A stretch of DNA of 20,745 nucleotides from Planctomycetota bacterium (lineage in GTDB: Bacteria > Planctomycetota > Planctomycetia > Pirellulales > Pirellulaceae): contig JAEZAS010000368.1 of the NCBI GenBank assembly GCA_023430365.1, forward strand, positions 1 through 20,745, written 5' to 3'. The notes below the pieces were generated by a model. The model saw nothing but the letters and a program-made list of their open reading frames with translations. It searched no databases and had not been told where the DNA came from. The position numbers and the translations under genes were made by a program. Shown here one piece after another: positions 6,597-15,467 of the stretch (position 1 is its first letter; the number at the start of each line of letters is the position of its first letter).

Positions 6597-8345
6597 TTAA
6601 GCGGCCGGACGGGGGACAGACTTCTCTGGAACTGAAGGCGTGGATACGATCTTCGTCTGCTGTGCGAGGATCTCGCTCTTCGCACCAAAGGCGGCAAGTT
6701 TTCCCCCTTGGATGACACCAATCATGTCGACGGCAGCCAGAGCACTCGGTCGATGTGCGATGATCACTACGATCCCGCCACGCGCCCTTACGCTCTGTAT
6801 GGCCTGCGTGAGTGCAGCCTCTCCCTCGGCGTCGAGATTGGAGTTGGGCTCGTCCAGCACGACGAGGAACGGATCATCGTACAGCGCCCGCGCGAGCGCG
6901 ATGCGCTGGCGCTGACCGGCTGATAGAGCCAAGCCGTTTGCTCCGAGCTGGCTCTCATAGCCCTGTGGCAGGCGCACGATCATCTCATGGACGCCGGCAG
7001 CCTTTGCAGCGGCCAGGATCTTCGCGCCATCCGCTTCGGGATCGAGGCGCGCGATGTTCTCTGCGACAGTCGCATCGAGGAGCGAGACTTCCTGTGGCAG
7101 ATAGCCCATGTGGCGCCCAAGCGCGTCGGAATCCCATTGCGCCAGATCAGCATCGTCGAACCTGACATCGCCGCGCAGAACCGGCCAGACGCCAACGAGC
7201 GCTCGCGCCAATGTCGACTTCCCGCTTCCGCTCGGGCCGATGACGCCGACGGCCTGTCCTGTAACTAAATCGAAGCTTACGTCACTGAGGATGACGGAGC
7301 CCGTGCTCGGGGCGGCCACGGTTATGCGTTCGACCTTCAAGGAACTCTTAGGGGGCGGCAAGGCGACCAGCGGCACCTCCACATTCATCGCGGTGAGTGT
7401 CTCGGTCAAGCGCGCGTAGCTCTTTCTGGCGGAAACGACGTGCTTCCATTGACTGATCGCGAGGTCGATCGGCGCCAGAGCACGCGCGGCGGCAACTGAG
7501 GCCGCGATGATCGCGCCGGCGGTCAGCATGCCCTGGATGGTCAGGTACGCACCGAGGCCGATGACCGCCGATTGCAGGATCATCCTCAGGACGCGGGAGA
7601 TACCGCTCAGCGTGCCGATGACGTCGCTTGTTTTGGCCTGCAACGACAGGTGCTGGGAATTGACCTTCTGGAAGCGCGCAATCGCACGTCCCGAAAAGCC
7701 CATGGCCCGTATGGCCTCTGCATTGCGCGTGTGAGCGTCGGACATTGCTGTGCGCGCAACTGCGACTTGCTGCGAGGCGCTGGACTTCTCTCGAGTCAGG
7801 AGTTCGGCGAGGATCGTGAGCGCCGTGAGCAAGAGGGCGCCACCTGCCGTTAGCATTCCGAGCCACGGATGCAAGTACCAGACGAAAACGAGGTACAGCG
7901 GCATCCACGGAAGGTCCAACAGCGCAACTGGCCCCTGACTCCCCATGAATTGGCGGAGCGTATCGACATCGCGTCCCCTCTCCGAAGCCTCTGCGCTCGA
8001 AAAGCCGAACCGCGGCATGTCGATCGTGACCTTGTGTGCCAACGGGGCGAGGCGCTCGTCGAGCTTGGCACCGAGGCGCACGAGGATTTGCGAGCGACTG
8101 ATATCGAGAACGCCCTGGAAGGCGTAGAGGCCTATCGCCAACGCGGACAGCGCGACGAGTGTCGGGATACTATGGCTCGTCAGTGCGCGATCGTAGATCT
8201 GCAGCATGTACAGCGAACCTGTGAGCGCCAATATGCTCACGATTCCCGACATGAGAAAGATAAAGAGCATCACTCCCTTGAGACCACCTATCTCACTGAA
8301 AGGCGTGCGCCGATTTGCAACGAACTTCCTGCGGGTCTTTCGCAT
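6597..8345 (-). CDS. Type I secretion ABC transporter, permease/ATPase (PrtD family)
   Basis: A 582-residue inner-membrane exporter with fused transmembrane and nucleotide-binding domains, which powers one-step export of RTX proteins. The N-terminal half has hydrophobic segments beginning at about residue 25 (VMLFIFLMSGIVSILALTG). The ATPase half shows Walker A GPSGSGKST (near 370), signature LSAGQRQRIALARAL (near 475), Walker B FLVVLDEPNSNLD (near 495) and H-loop IIAHRPS (near 530). There is no C39 peptidase domain, as in the PrtD/HasD group that exports RTX proteases. Two close start codons exist, ATG 8354 and ATG 8345; the latter has AGGA at a workable spacing. The stop is 16 bases before the second RTX start, so the genes form an operon. 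Tandem hairpins lie just upstream, between it and the giant substrate gene. Confidence 0.94.
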   Translation of the reverse strand: MRKTRRKFVANRRTPFSEIGGLKGVMLFIFLMSGIVSILALTGSLYMLQIYDRALTSHSIPTLVALSALAIGLYAFQGVLDISRSQILVRLGAKLDERLAPLAHKVTIDMPRFGFSSAEASERGRDVDTLRQFMGSQGPVALLDLPWMPLYLVFVWYLHPWLGMLTAGGALLLTALTILAELLTREKSSASQQVAVARTAMSDAHTRNAEAIRAMGFSGRAIARFQKVNSQHLSLQAKTSDVIGTLSGISRVLRMILQSAVIGLGAYLTIQGMLTAGAIIAASVAAARALAPIDLAISQWKHVVSARKSYARLTETLTAMNVEVPLVALPPPKSSLKVERITVAAPSTGSVILSDVSFDLVTGQAVGVIGPSGSGKSTLARALVGVWPVLRGDVRFDDADLAQWDSDALGRHMGYLPQEVSLLDATVAENIARLDPEADGAKILAAAKAAGVHEMIVRLPQGYESQLGANGLALSAGQRQRIALARALYDDPFLVVLDEPNSNLDAEGEAALTQAIQSVRARGGIVVIIAHRPSALAAVDMIGVIQGGKLAAFGAKSEILAQQTKIVSTPSVPEKSVPRPAA

Positions 8346-8374
8346 TCGGATCATCCTGAATTCGCGGAGAGGTG

Positions 8375-8429
8375 ATCCCCGGCAGGGGCCGAAGCCCACG
8401 CCGGGGATTTCGGGGGGTCTCGGCCCCCC
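8375..8429 (-). promoter_or_regulatory. Tandem GC-rich hairpins between substrate and exporter genes
   Basis: Two stem-loops lie in the gap between the giant RTX gene stop and the ABC start. Read on the minus strand, the first (8429-8412) is GGGGGG-CCGAGA-CCCCCC. The second (8408-8375) pairs ATCCCCGGC with GCCGGGGAT around an inner stem GGGC-TTCG-GCCC, giving a canonical cUUCGg tetraloop. There is no T-tract, so a classic intrinsic terminator is not supported. In hly-type operons a partial terminator or stabilising hairpin between toxin and exporter genes is known to lower exporter expression; the same role here is inferred. Confidence 0.7.
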
Positions 8430-8438
8430 ACTCAGCCA

Positions 8439-11400
8439 CTACGCGAAGTCCGCGCTGGTCAGATTGGTGCGGCCAACCACGCGGATGGCGAAATCTATGC
8501 CGCCGTCGGCATCGACCGTGCCTTCGATGATCGTGTCGTTTCCATCCTCGCGAAGATTAAGCTGTCCGGCCATATTGAATGCTGCGTCGGTCGTGAGATG
8601 CGACGCAATATCCTGGGACAGATTCAGGCTCGCATAGAGAGGACGCAGATCGATCTGATCACCGGGCTGGAAGTCGGCGATCGTGTCGCCGTTCGCCGCG
8701 GCTGCCGATCTGAAGACGAAGGTGTCGAGACCGATGCCGCCTTCGAGGACGTTGACGGCATTGCTGGCATAGATCGTGTCGTTACCAGCGCCGCCTATCA
8801 CATTCTCGATGCCCTGCAGCGTGTCCGAGCCGCTCTGGCTGCCTTGCGCGAGGCCAGATCCGCTCGTACCGAGATCGATCACCACGCCTTCCGTCAGCGC
8901 GGAGAAATCGAGCGTATCGATGCCGTTGCCACCATTGATGACGTCGTCACCATCGCCGATTGCCGCATAGATCTTATCGTTGCCGGAGCCTGCATTGATG
9001 ATGTCGCGGCCGGCACCACCGAAGATCAGGTCGTCGCCGTCCTCACCCATGATGGTGTCATCACCGGCGCCACCGAGGATGGTGTCGTTACCGGCACCGC
9101 CGATCAGCACGTCGTTGCCGTCGTCGCCAACGAGGACATCCGCTCCGGCACCTCCGAGGAGGACATCATCTCCGGCACCGCCGACCAGGTGGTCGTCACC
9201 ATCGTGGCCGATCAGCGTGTCATTGCCGTCCATGCCGATCAGCGTGTCAGCACCTGCGCCGCCGGCGGCACTGTCGTTGATGGCGGTTCCGACGAACACG
9301 ACACCGCTCTCGGCTGGAGTTGGATCGGGATCCTGCTGCCCACCGGTCGGAGGCGTGTTCGGCTCCTCCAGAGGCGGCGGCATCACTGGAGGCGTGATGG
9401 CCTGGGGAAGGGTTATGGGCTGCCCGGCGATGCGGACCTCTGGATCGCCTTCCTCGCTGGTGACGAAGGTGACCGAATGGGTCTCGCTCGAAAACGTGGA
9501 GCTGCCATCTGCGTTCCGCGTCAGCTGATAGTCCTCTGCACTCGCGCCAGCCGGGAGATCGATGACATCCTGTGGACGCAATGTGCCGATGATCGTGTCG
9601 TTACCACCGTTCGTGCGGAACAAGATGCGATGGGCGGATACGAGCGACGAGATATCGACGGTATCGTCGCCGTCCGTGCCCTCGATCGTGATGGTGTTGT
9701 GGGAGAGGGTGGTCGGGGAAAAATCTCCGATTGGCACAAACGTATCGGCGCCGCCGCCGCCGTTGATGACCATTTCCTCGATGTTCGTCAGTTCCGCGAT
9801 GATCGTCTCGCTGCCAGCAACCTCGCGTGTCACGATAATTTCCGTTGCGACCGCAAGGCCAATGGCGAGAGCCGCGGGTAAGCTCAGACGATCGTAGATG
9901 CGATACGTCTCGTTGGAGTTGTCGCCGGCAATATGGAATGTATCGTTGCCGACACCGCCATCCACGATGTCGCGACCATCGCCTGCTCGCCACAGAATGG
10001 TGTCGTTGCCATTGCCGGCATCGATCACATCGTCGCCGGTACCGCCGACGAGGATATCGGCGCCGGCACCGCTCGACAGCGTATCGTTTCCGCCATGACC
10101 GAGGAGGATCTGAAGACCGGCGCCGCTCATCAGAGTTTCGCCGCCGTCAGTACCGTTGACAATAAGATGATTTCCTCCGTTGAACCTGAGCCGCTCGATG
10201 TCTGACAGCGTATCGGTGCCTTCCGCGCCGCTCAGGTCCGTCACGATGATGTCAGTGCCGGAAAGGCCGAAGGCGAAGTTCGTCACGGGGCCATCATAGA
10301 CGGCCGAGTCCGTACCCTCGCCACCATTCAGAACGTCGTTGCCGGCCCCTCCGTGAAGCATGTCGGCGCTATTTCCGCCGTTCAGGATATCGTTGCCACC
10401 ATTGCCGTAAAGAACATCCGCGCCGTTGCCGCCGTCGGCGATATCATCGCCGTCGTTGCCGTTGAATGTCTGAGCACCAGCGCCACCGCTCCAGTTCTGG
10501 CCAACAATGCCGGTGGGCTCGGAGACGAGCGTTTCGACGTTGCCAGCGCCGTCCGTGAAGGATACGGAAACCCGTAGCGTCGCGCCCGCTTCCTGCAAAG
10601 GCGTATAGATCGAGCCGCTACCCCCAAAGGCGCCAGGAATATTCTCCCAGGTCATCCCGCCATCGACCGACACCTGCCATTGGTAGGCAAGTGCTCCGAG
10701 ACCATTGGCGTCCGCAATGGAATTGATGTCGACGCTGAGTGGCTGGCCCTGTGTCGGCGTTAGATCGCTGATGACGGGGGCGCCGGTAGCCGGCATGTTG
10801 AACAGCGAGGCTACTTCAATGGAGCCATCCGCGAACTGCAGTACCTCGATATTGTAGAGGCGGTCGGTGCCGTCGGACTCGCGATTGCGGCCGGTTACCG
10901 GGTCGATCTCGCCATCGTCAGGATCGATATGGGCGACAGTGATGCTCCCATCGGCATTCTGCGTGATCTCGTAGTTGTCGCGCACGTCCCAGTAGACGGC
11001 GGTATCCACGTCGCCATCCTGACTACCGTCGAGGATTTCGCGCACGATCTCGAGCGTGCCAGGATTGATGCGGCCTTCGATCATCCACATCGTCAAGGAT
11101 TTGGTCACGCCATCGAGTGTGACGCTGTCTTGAAGGCTCGCAACGCTGAATCCGAGGCCATCGTTCGACGTACCTGTGACGCGCACGTTGAGATAGCGGT
11201 CGCCGTCGATCACATCGTCGCCGCCGCGTCCTTCGATGACGTCGGAGCCACCGCCGCCGAGAAGGATATTGCCGCCGACGAAGATCGCTTCGGTTGTACC
11301 AGTCTGGCCGTCATCCCAAGAACCGTCGGCGTAATAGGCCCCCTCGGTCATCATCTCTGGCGTAATGATTTCGCCGAGGCCGTCGATGCGATCGATCGCC

Positions 11401-14400
11401 GCCTGATTGAGCTCATTGTATTGGAAGCCTGTCTCCGGCGTGGGATCTACCGTCGCGCCGCCCTCGGGTCCCGTGCCGGAGCGATCGTCACCGCGAAGGA
11501 TATCGTCGCCGTGCCAGCCTGAGAGGCCCTCCACCTGACTGAACCGGTCGCGGAGCACCTCGAGCGGCAGCGTTGTGAAGATGTCGATGCGCATGTCGGC
11601 ATCGACACCTTGCGACTGGCCCTGATGGATGACCCAATCGTGGCCCCGCATGCCGATGTTCTTCTGGATGCCTTCGCCGGCGAACATGATGTCGTCGCCT
11701 GAGTCGGCGTCGTAGTCCGTGTCGCCGGAGCCGCCGTTGAGGACGTCGTGGCCGAGGATGGTCGAGTTGAAGAACAGCTCGCCATTGTCGCCGGCGATAT
11801 AGTCGAACCCGCCGCCGCCTTCGATCCAGTCGTCGCCCTCATTGCCGAACAGCACACCAATGCCGTCGCCGCCGGTGATGAAGTCGTCGCCCTGGCCGCC
11901 GCGGATCTCGCCGTCATCGAGGCCGGAGACGAGGTAGTCTTTTCCTTCGCCGCCGAAGATCAGCGACATACCCGTGCCGTCGACGATAACGTCGTTGCCG
12001 CTCTCGCCCTTGAGGACCGTAACCGCGCCGATGTCCGTGCCGGCACTGGTGATGATGTCGTCGCCTGCGCCGCCGCTGATGCTATCGACGCCATATCCCG
12101 CTTCAATACGGTCGTTGCCCGCACCGCCCCACACGGTATCGTCACCGCCGCCGGACACGATGTGGTCGTCGCCGTCCGTACCCTGGATGACGATGTGATC
12201 GAGGCCATTGTATCGGAAGTACTCGGCAACCCCATCTTCGTCGACGTCGACGCGCTCGATCAGAGGCGTGATCGCCTGGAGCATCGGATTCTCATGCTCG
12301 GGATCCTCGATGCCGGTCATCTGCAGCTGCAGATCACGATCGAGATAGAATATGTGATCAGGCGTCGAGAAGATATCGGCCGGGAGTGCCAGGCCTTCCT
12401 CACCCAAGTTGGTGTTTCGCATGACCATCTTGGCCAGCGAATTGTTCTCGAGCTCGGTCAGCAGATTCAGGCCCTGCGTACGGGAGAGGTAATAGAACCG
12501 ATCCGAGTCCTGCAGGTTCTCCATCTGCAGCTGGAAGACGAACGAGAAGGTCGAGCCTAGCAGGCCGCCGAACGCCATCTTCTTCTCGGCGAGACCACCG
12601 ATCCAAAGATCGACATTGTTGAGACCGCCGAGGTCTCCACCTGAATAGGCGCCTGTCGCGTTGAGGAAGTCGAGGCGGTCGGCGGCAACCAGTCCGTCGC
12701 CGTCGACGTCGACGCCCATGACGAGCTCCAACGCGGCGTCGCGCTTTCCTTCAATCGTCGTCTCGGCTTCGATCGACGCATGCGTCCCGTAGGCCGCGAT
12801 GAAGTTGATGATCGATTCCGGATTTTTCAGATTGACGGCAAAGTCCGCCCAGCTCGTATACGGCCGCAGCAGCGTATCGCCATTGGCCATCTCCTGGAAC
12901 TGAGCACGGGCCTGATTGAGTGTTGGCATGCCCGTGTCGCGGCCACGCGCAATATTGAGCGCCGCCAGGTCGAGCGGGATGCCTACGAGCTGGTTGCGCA
13001 GGACATCCGTAACGAACTCGTCGATTTCATTGCCGCGCTGCGCCGACATGCCGAGCGCGATAGCGCCCGCCATTTCAGCCTGCGAGTATGCCGTCTCGCC
13101 GAACGCCAGGGGATTCAAGAACGCCTCGAACAGGTCGATGTCGCCTCGGCTGCCATCTGCAAACGTGCGGTCGACCGTCTGGTTCAGCATGGAGTGGCCG
13201 AACCTGTAAACGACATTCGCGAACTCCGCGAAGATCGCGGGGTTGATCTCGACGTCGGGCTGGACCACGAAAATGTCGACGTCCGGCTGAACCTTGCGGG
13301 CGAACTCCTCGAAGACGAGATGCTGATACTGCATCTCGGTGGCGAAGCGGGCCGCCTGGAACAGGCGCTCGCCATTCCAACTTCCATCCGGAAGCTGCCA
13401 TTCGGCAATGAAATCAGCGTCGCCGGTGGCGAGCACTGTCTCCTTGATCTGCTCGATCTGTCTGTTGTGCTCGGCGTGGAAGACGAAGTGAACTGCCGTA
13501 AGGCCGATGTTCTCGTTGCCGCGTCCGTCGCCGGTGATGTAGTGGGCGTCGAGCAACTCGTTGTCGTACTGCGTCTGCTGCCCCTGCGTATTGAAGGTAC
13601 CCTCGTAGCCTACCTCGTCGTCAGGATCCTGCAGCAGATTGCCTGCGCCATCGACGATCGGTACTGCTGCGTGAGCGATGTCGTCGAGGAAGGCATTCGG
13701 GATGCGCACCGCACCGACGAGGCTGACGGGAGCCTCCGGCGTGCCACTCACCACTTCATCGTCGGCCGTATTCGGTATGCCGTCCGGTCCAATGCCTACG
13801 ATGACCTGTGCGAAGCCGGTCTCGGGATCGGGAATGAACTTGCCGTAGGGATCGGTTCGCAGCAGGGGCACCATGCCGACATCGGCGTCGGTCAGTTCGA
13901 TGCCAAGCATCTCCCTTGCCTGATCCTTGATGTCCTTCCAGGTCGCTAGGCTGTTGGGTTCGCTGCCTTCGAGGAGCTTGCCGGTTGCGACCGGCCGACC
14001 GTCGGTATCGAGTTCGTATTCGCGCAAGAACACCTGATGCGACGCATGCGAGGTATAGGTCTGGTTCTGATCGACCCAAGGTGTCGTCACGTTGCCTGCT
14101 TCGTCGCCGACCGAGGCACGTGTCAGCACCATGAAGTTGGTATGGGGCGAATCCGGATTGTACAGCGGGTCATCCGGCTGAAGCGGAATGTAGACCGTGC
14201 CGTTGCCGCCCTTCGCCACCAGGTCAAGACCGAGATCGAAGAACTGACCAAACAGCGAGAACCAGGAATTGTACGACGCAGATCGCCCTTCATCCGGCGC
14301 GACGTTGGGCAGCAAGACGGTCTCCCCGTCCATCTCGACGCCATACTGCTCCAGCAGGTCGGAAAGCTGGCCAGGCAGTGCGTCGAGCACAGCTTGAGCT

Positions 14401-15128
14401 TCAGCAACAGCCTCGGCGGCTGCTGCCTGAACTTGCTGTGCGCCAAGCCAAGCATTGACCACTGCAGTTACTTCTTCGGACGTTGCGCCCGTCTCCAAGT
14501 TCACGAGGGCCGCATTCGCTTCCTCGAAGGCAGCATCAGCAGCCGCGAGCGCCGCCTCAGCGGCCTCCAAAGCTGCCTGAGCTCCGGTATCGGCCGTAAA
14601 GGCCTGGCGGATCTCCACGACTGCGCCGGGTATGGCGGACTCGGCTACGCCGGCATGGCGAAGGGCGGCTGCAATGGCCGCTGGGTTGCTCAGCGTCTGG
14701 TCGACGATAAGGTTCGAGATGATGCGCGGATCGGCGTCGACAAGCGTGCCGTTGTTGAGGCCGAAGGGATCAGTCGGGAGGCCGTGCTCGCCGTAGTTGC
14801 CGTCGGTGAAGGTGATCTGGCCCGGGCTACCGGCACCGAAGATGATGGAGTCGTCGCTCTCGTTCACCCAATTGGGCTGAGTCAATTGCGGGAAGGGCTC
14901 GCCCGAAGCGCCCCACTGCTCGCGGCCGGGAACGAGATTGTTGTAGCTCCCGTCGACCGTGCGCAGGCCAGTAGGCAGAAGCGGGCTATCCACGAGGTCG
15001 CGCAGCGCATCGCCGATCTGATCGACGCTATCACCGCCCTCGACAGCGGCTATTGCCTCACTGTGCTTCTCTGCGATCTCGATCTGCTTAAGGATGAACT
15101 CAAGATCGTGCTGGATGAGCTTTACCAC
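8439..15128 (-). CDS. Giant animal-type haem peroxidase / RTX secreted protein
   Basis: A 2229-residue protein, predicted exported by the adjacent type I system. GTG 15128 is chosen: AAGGAG lies 7 bases upstream and VKLIQHDLEFILKQI follows, a start I recall for rhizobial haem peroxidases. A conserved N-terminal region (LRTVDGSYNNLVPG) is followed by an Ala/Glu-rich helical insert (about 183-270) and the peroxidase domain (about 285-850): FGQFFDLGLDL, Arg536 and Glu539 in GRGNENIGLT, and proximal His645 in YRFGHSML. The expected distal His in GQxxDH is Leu299. RTX blocks lie at about 980-1130, 1286-1310, 1543-1606, 1655-1737 and 1947-2077, with an Ig-like domain at about 1455-1541 (YQWQVSVDGGMTWENI). 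The C-terminus (about 2144-2229) resembles M10/T1SS targeting regions. It is probably the first gene of the operon, after an upstream terminator. Fold and secretion class are confident; peroxidase activity is doubtful. Confidence 0.93.
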   Translation of the reverse strand: MVKLIQHDLEFILKQIEIAEKHSEAIAAVEGGDSVDQIGDALRDLVDSPLLPTGLRTVDGSYNNLVPGREQWGASGEPFPQLTQPNWVNESDDSIIFGAGSPGQITFTDGNYGEHGLPTDPFGLNNGTLVDADPRIISNLIVDQTLSNPAAIAAALRHAGVAESAIPGAVVEIRQAFTADTGAQAALEAAEAALAAADAAFEEANAALVNLETGATSEEVTAVVNAWLGAQQVQAAAAEAVAEAQAVLDALPGQLSDLLEQYGVEMDGETVLLPNVAPDEGRSASYNSWFSLFGQFFDLGLDLVAKGGNGTVYIPLQPDDPLYNPDSPHTNFMVLTRASVGDEAGNVTTPWVDQNQTYTSHASHQVFLREYELDTDGRPVATGKLLEGSEPNSLATWKDIKDQAREMLGIELTDADVGMVPLLRTDPYGKFIPDPETGFAQVIVGIGPDGIPNTADDEVVSGTPEAPVSLVGAVRIPNAFLDDIAHAAVPIVDGAGNLLQDPDDEVGYEGTFNTQGQQTQYDNELLDAHYITGDGRGNENIGLTAVHFVFHAEHNRQIEQIKETVLATGDADFIAEWQLPDGSWNGERLFQAARFATEMQYQHLVFEEFARKVQPDVDIFVVQPDVEINPAIFAEFANVVYRFGHSMLNQTVDRTFADGSRGDIDLFEAFLNPLAFGETAYSQAEMAGAIALGMSAQRGNEIDEFVTDVLRNQLVGIPLDLAALNIARGRDTGMPTLNQARAQFQEMANGDTLLRPYTSWADFAVNLKNPESIINFIAAYGTHASIEAETTIEGKRDAALELVMGVDVDGDGLVAADRLDFLNATGAYSGGDLGGLNNVDLWIGGLAEKKMAFGGLLGSTFSFVFQLQMENLQDSDRFYYLSRTQGLNLLTELENNSLAKMVMRNTNLGEEGLALPADIFSTPDHIFYLDRDLQLQMTGIEDPEHENPMLQAITPLIERVDVDEDGVAEYFRYNGLDHIVIQGTDGDDHIVSGGGDDTVWGGAGNDRIEAGYGVDSISGGAGDDIITSAGTDIGAVTVLKGESGNDVIVDGTGMSLIFGGEGKDYLVSGLDDGEIRGGQGDDFITGGDGIGVLFGNEGDDWIEGGGGFDYIAGDNGELFFNSTILGHDVLNGGSGDTDYDADSGDDIMFAGEGIQKNIGMRGHDWVIHQGQSQGVDADMRIDIFTTLPLEVLRDRFSQVEGLSGWHGDDILRGDDRSGTGPEGGATVDPTPETGFQYNELNQAAIDRIDGLGEIITPEMMTEGAYYADGSWDDGQTGTTEAIFVGGNILLGGGGSDVIEGRGGDDVIDGDRYLNVRVTGTSNDGLGFSVASLQDSVTLDGVTKSLTMWMIEGRINPGTLEIVREILDGSQDGDVDTAVYWDVRDNYEITQNADGSITVAHIDPDDGEIDPVTGRNRESDGTDRLYNIEVLQFADGSIEVASLFNMPATGAPVISDLTPTQGQPLSVDINSIADANGLGALAYQWQVSVDGGMTWENIPGAFGGSGSIYTPLQEAGATLRVSVSFTDGAGNVETLVSEPTGIVGQNWSGGAGAQTFNGNDGDDIADGGNGADVLYGNGGNDILNGGNSADMLHGGAGNDVLNGGEGTDSAVYDGPVTNFAFGLSGTDIIVTDLSGAEGTDTLSDIERLRFNGGNHLIVNGTDGGETLMSGAGLQILLGHGGNDTLSSGAGADILVGGTGDDVIDAGNGNDTILWRAGDGRDIVDGGVGNDTFHIAGDNSNETYRIYDRLSLPAALAIGLAVATEIIVTREVAGSETIIAELTNIEEMVINGGGGADTFVPIGDFSPTTLSHNTITIEGTDGDDTVDISSLVSAHRILFRTNGGNDTIIGTLRPQDVIDLPAGASAEDYQLTRNADGSSTFSSETHSVTFVTSEEGDPEVRIAGQPITLPQAITPPVMPPPLEEPNTPPTGGQQDPDPTPAESGVVFVGTAINDSAAGGAGADTLIGMDGNDTLIGHDGDDHLVGGAGDDVLLGGAGADVLVGDDGNDVLIGGAGNDTILGGAGDDTIMGEDGDDLIFGGAGRDIINAGSGNDKIYAAIGDGDDVINGGNGIDTLDFSALTEGVVIDLGTSGSGLAQGSQSGSDTLQGIENVIGGAGNDTIYASNAVNVLEGGIGLDTFVFRSAAAANGDTIADFQPGDQIDLRPLYASLNLSQDIASHLTTDAAFNMAGQLNLREDGNDTIIEGTVDADGGIDFAIRVVGRTNLTSADFA

Positions 15129-15297
15129 GACGCCTCTCCTTAATAATGCGCCAATCGGAGCGTGCCTTCCGCTTCGTCGCCGGGCGCGCGGCGCCAAGCT
15201 CGCGAAGCTGAGAGCCTAAGATCGTGCGAACTACCACGTGCATTGCAGCGTAGTTTGCCGATGCTTTTTGGGGAGCGATACGTCGGACTGCCGAGCG
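15129..15297 (-). promoter_or_regulatory. Leader of the RTX/secretion operon (promoter not resolved)
   Basis: This stretch lies between an intrinsic terminator (15298-15318) and the peroxidase start, so the operon promoter should be here. It holds the AAGGAG ribosome site (15136-15141 region) and a CAATCGG word at 15152-15158 that also occurs in the regulator/kinase divergent region. I see no convincing -35/-10 pair. The promoter call rests on position only. Confidence 0.35.
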
Positions 15298-15318
15298 AAA
15301 AATCGGACTTTTGTCCGA
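15298..15318 (-). terminator. Intrinsic terminator after the response regulator gene
   Basis: On the minus strand the stem TCGGAC-AAAA-GTCCGA is followed at once by TTTTT, a short but textbook Rho-independent layout. It lies 150 bases downstream of the response regulator stop and 170 bases upstream of the peroxidase start. It would separate the two transcription units. The stem is only six pairs, so termination may be partial. Confidence 0.6.
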
Positions 15319-15467
15319 AGCAGAATTAGTACATACGACGGGAATGACCGATGGCGGCTATCGCCAAGGGCAGAATTGTTCGTCTCTTCTGCTGAATTCG
15401 AAGACAGCCCACCCTTGCTCGAGAGAGCACCTACTCGAGTGTTGGAAGTGGCAGGGCGGTAAGTGCC
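15319..15467. other. Spacer between response regulator and its terminator
   Basis: No coding frame or recognisable site was found. Short open frames on the plus strand here have no motif and no ribosome site. It is read as the 3' untranslated region of the response regulator transcript. Confidence 0.4.

Noticed and set aside
8412..8429. Classic Rho-independent terminator after the giant RTX gene
   Set aside because: The stem is present but no T-tract follows on the minus strand, and the exporter gene follows closely; listed as a regulatory hairpin.
8598..9881. Long plus-strand open frame (427 codons) opposite the giant RTX gene
   Set aside because: It is the antisense shadow of GGxGxDxxx repeats, whose GC-rich codons suppress stops on the other strand. 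It reads as Val/Asp-rich repetitive protein without a ribosome site, and the minus-strand gene has clear domains.
4718..15128. CRISPR-like array from the regular short repeats
   Set aside because: The periodicity is the 27-base unit of RTX nonapeptides in frame, with variable codons and no spacers.
12780..15143. Two long plus-strand open frames (12780-13949 and 14037-15143)
   Set aside because: Both are antisense to the well-supported peroxidase domain and show no motif of their own.
15283..15309. TCGGACT direct repeat, 20 bases apart, as a regulator binding site
   Set aside because: One copy is part of the terminator stem at 15303-15318, which explains it better; the other alone is too short.
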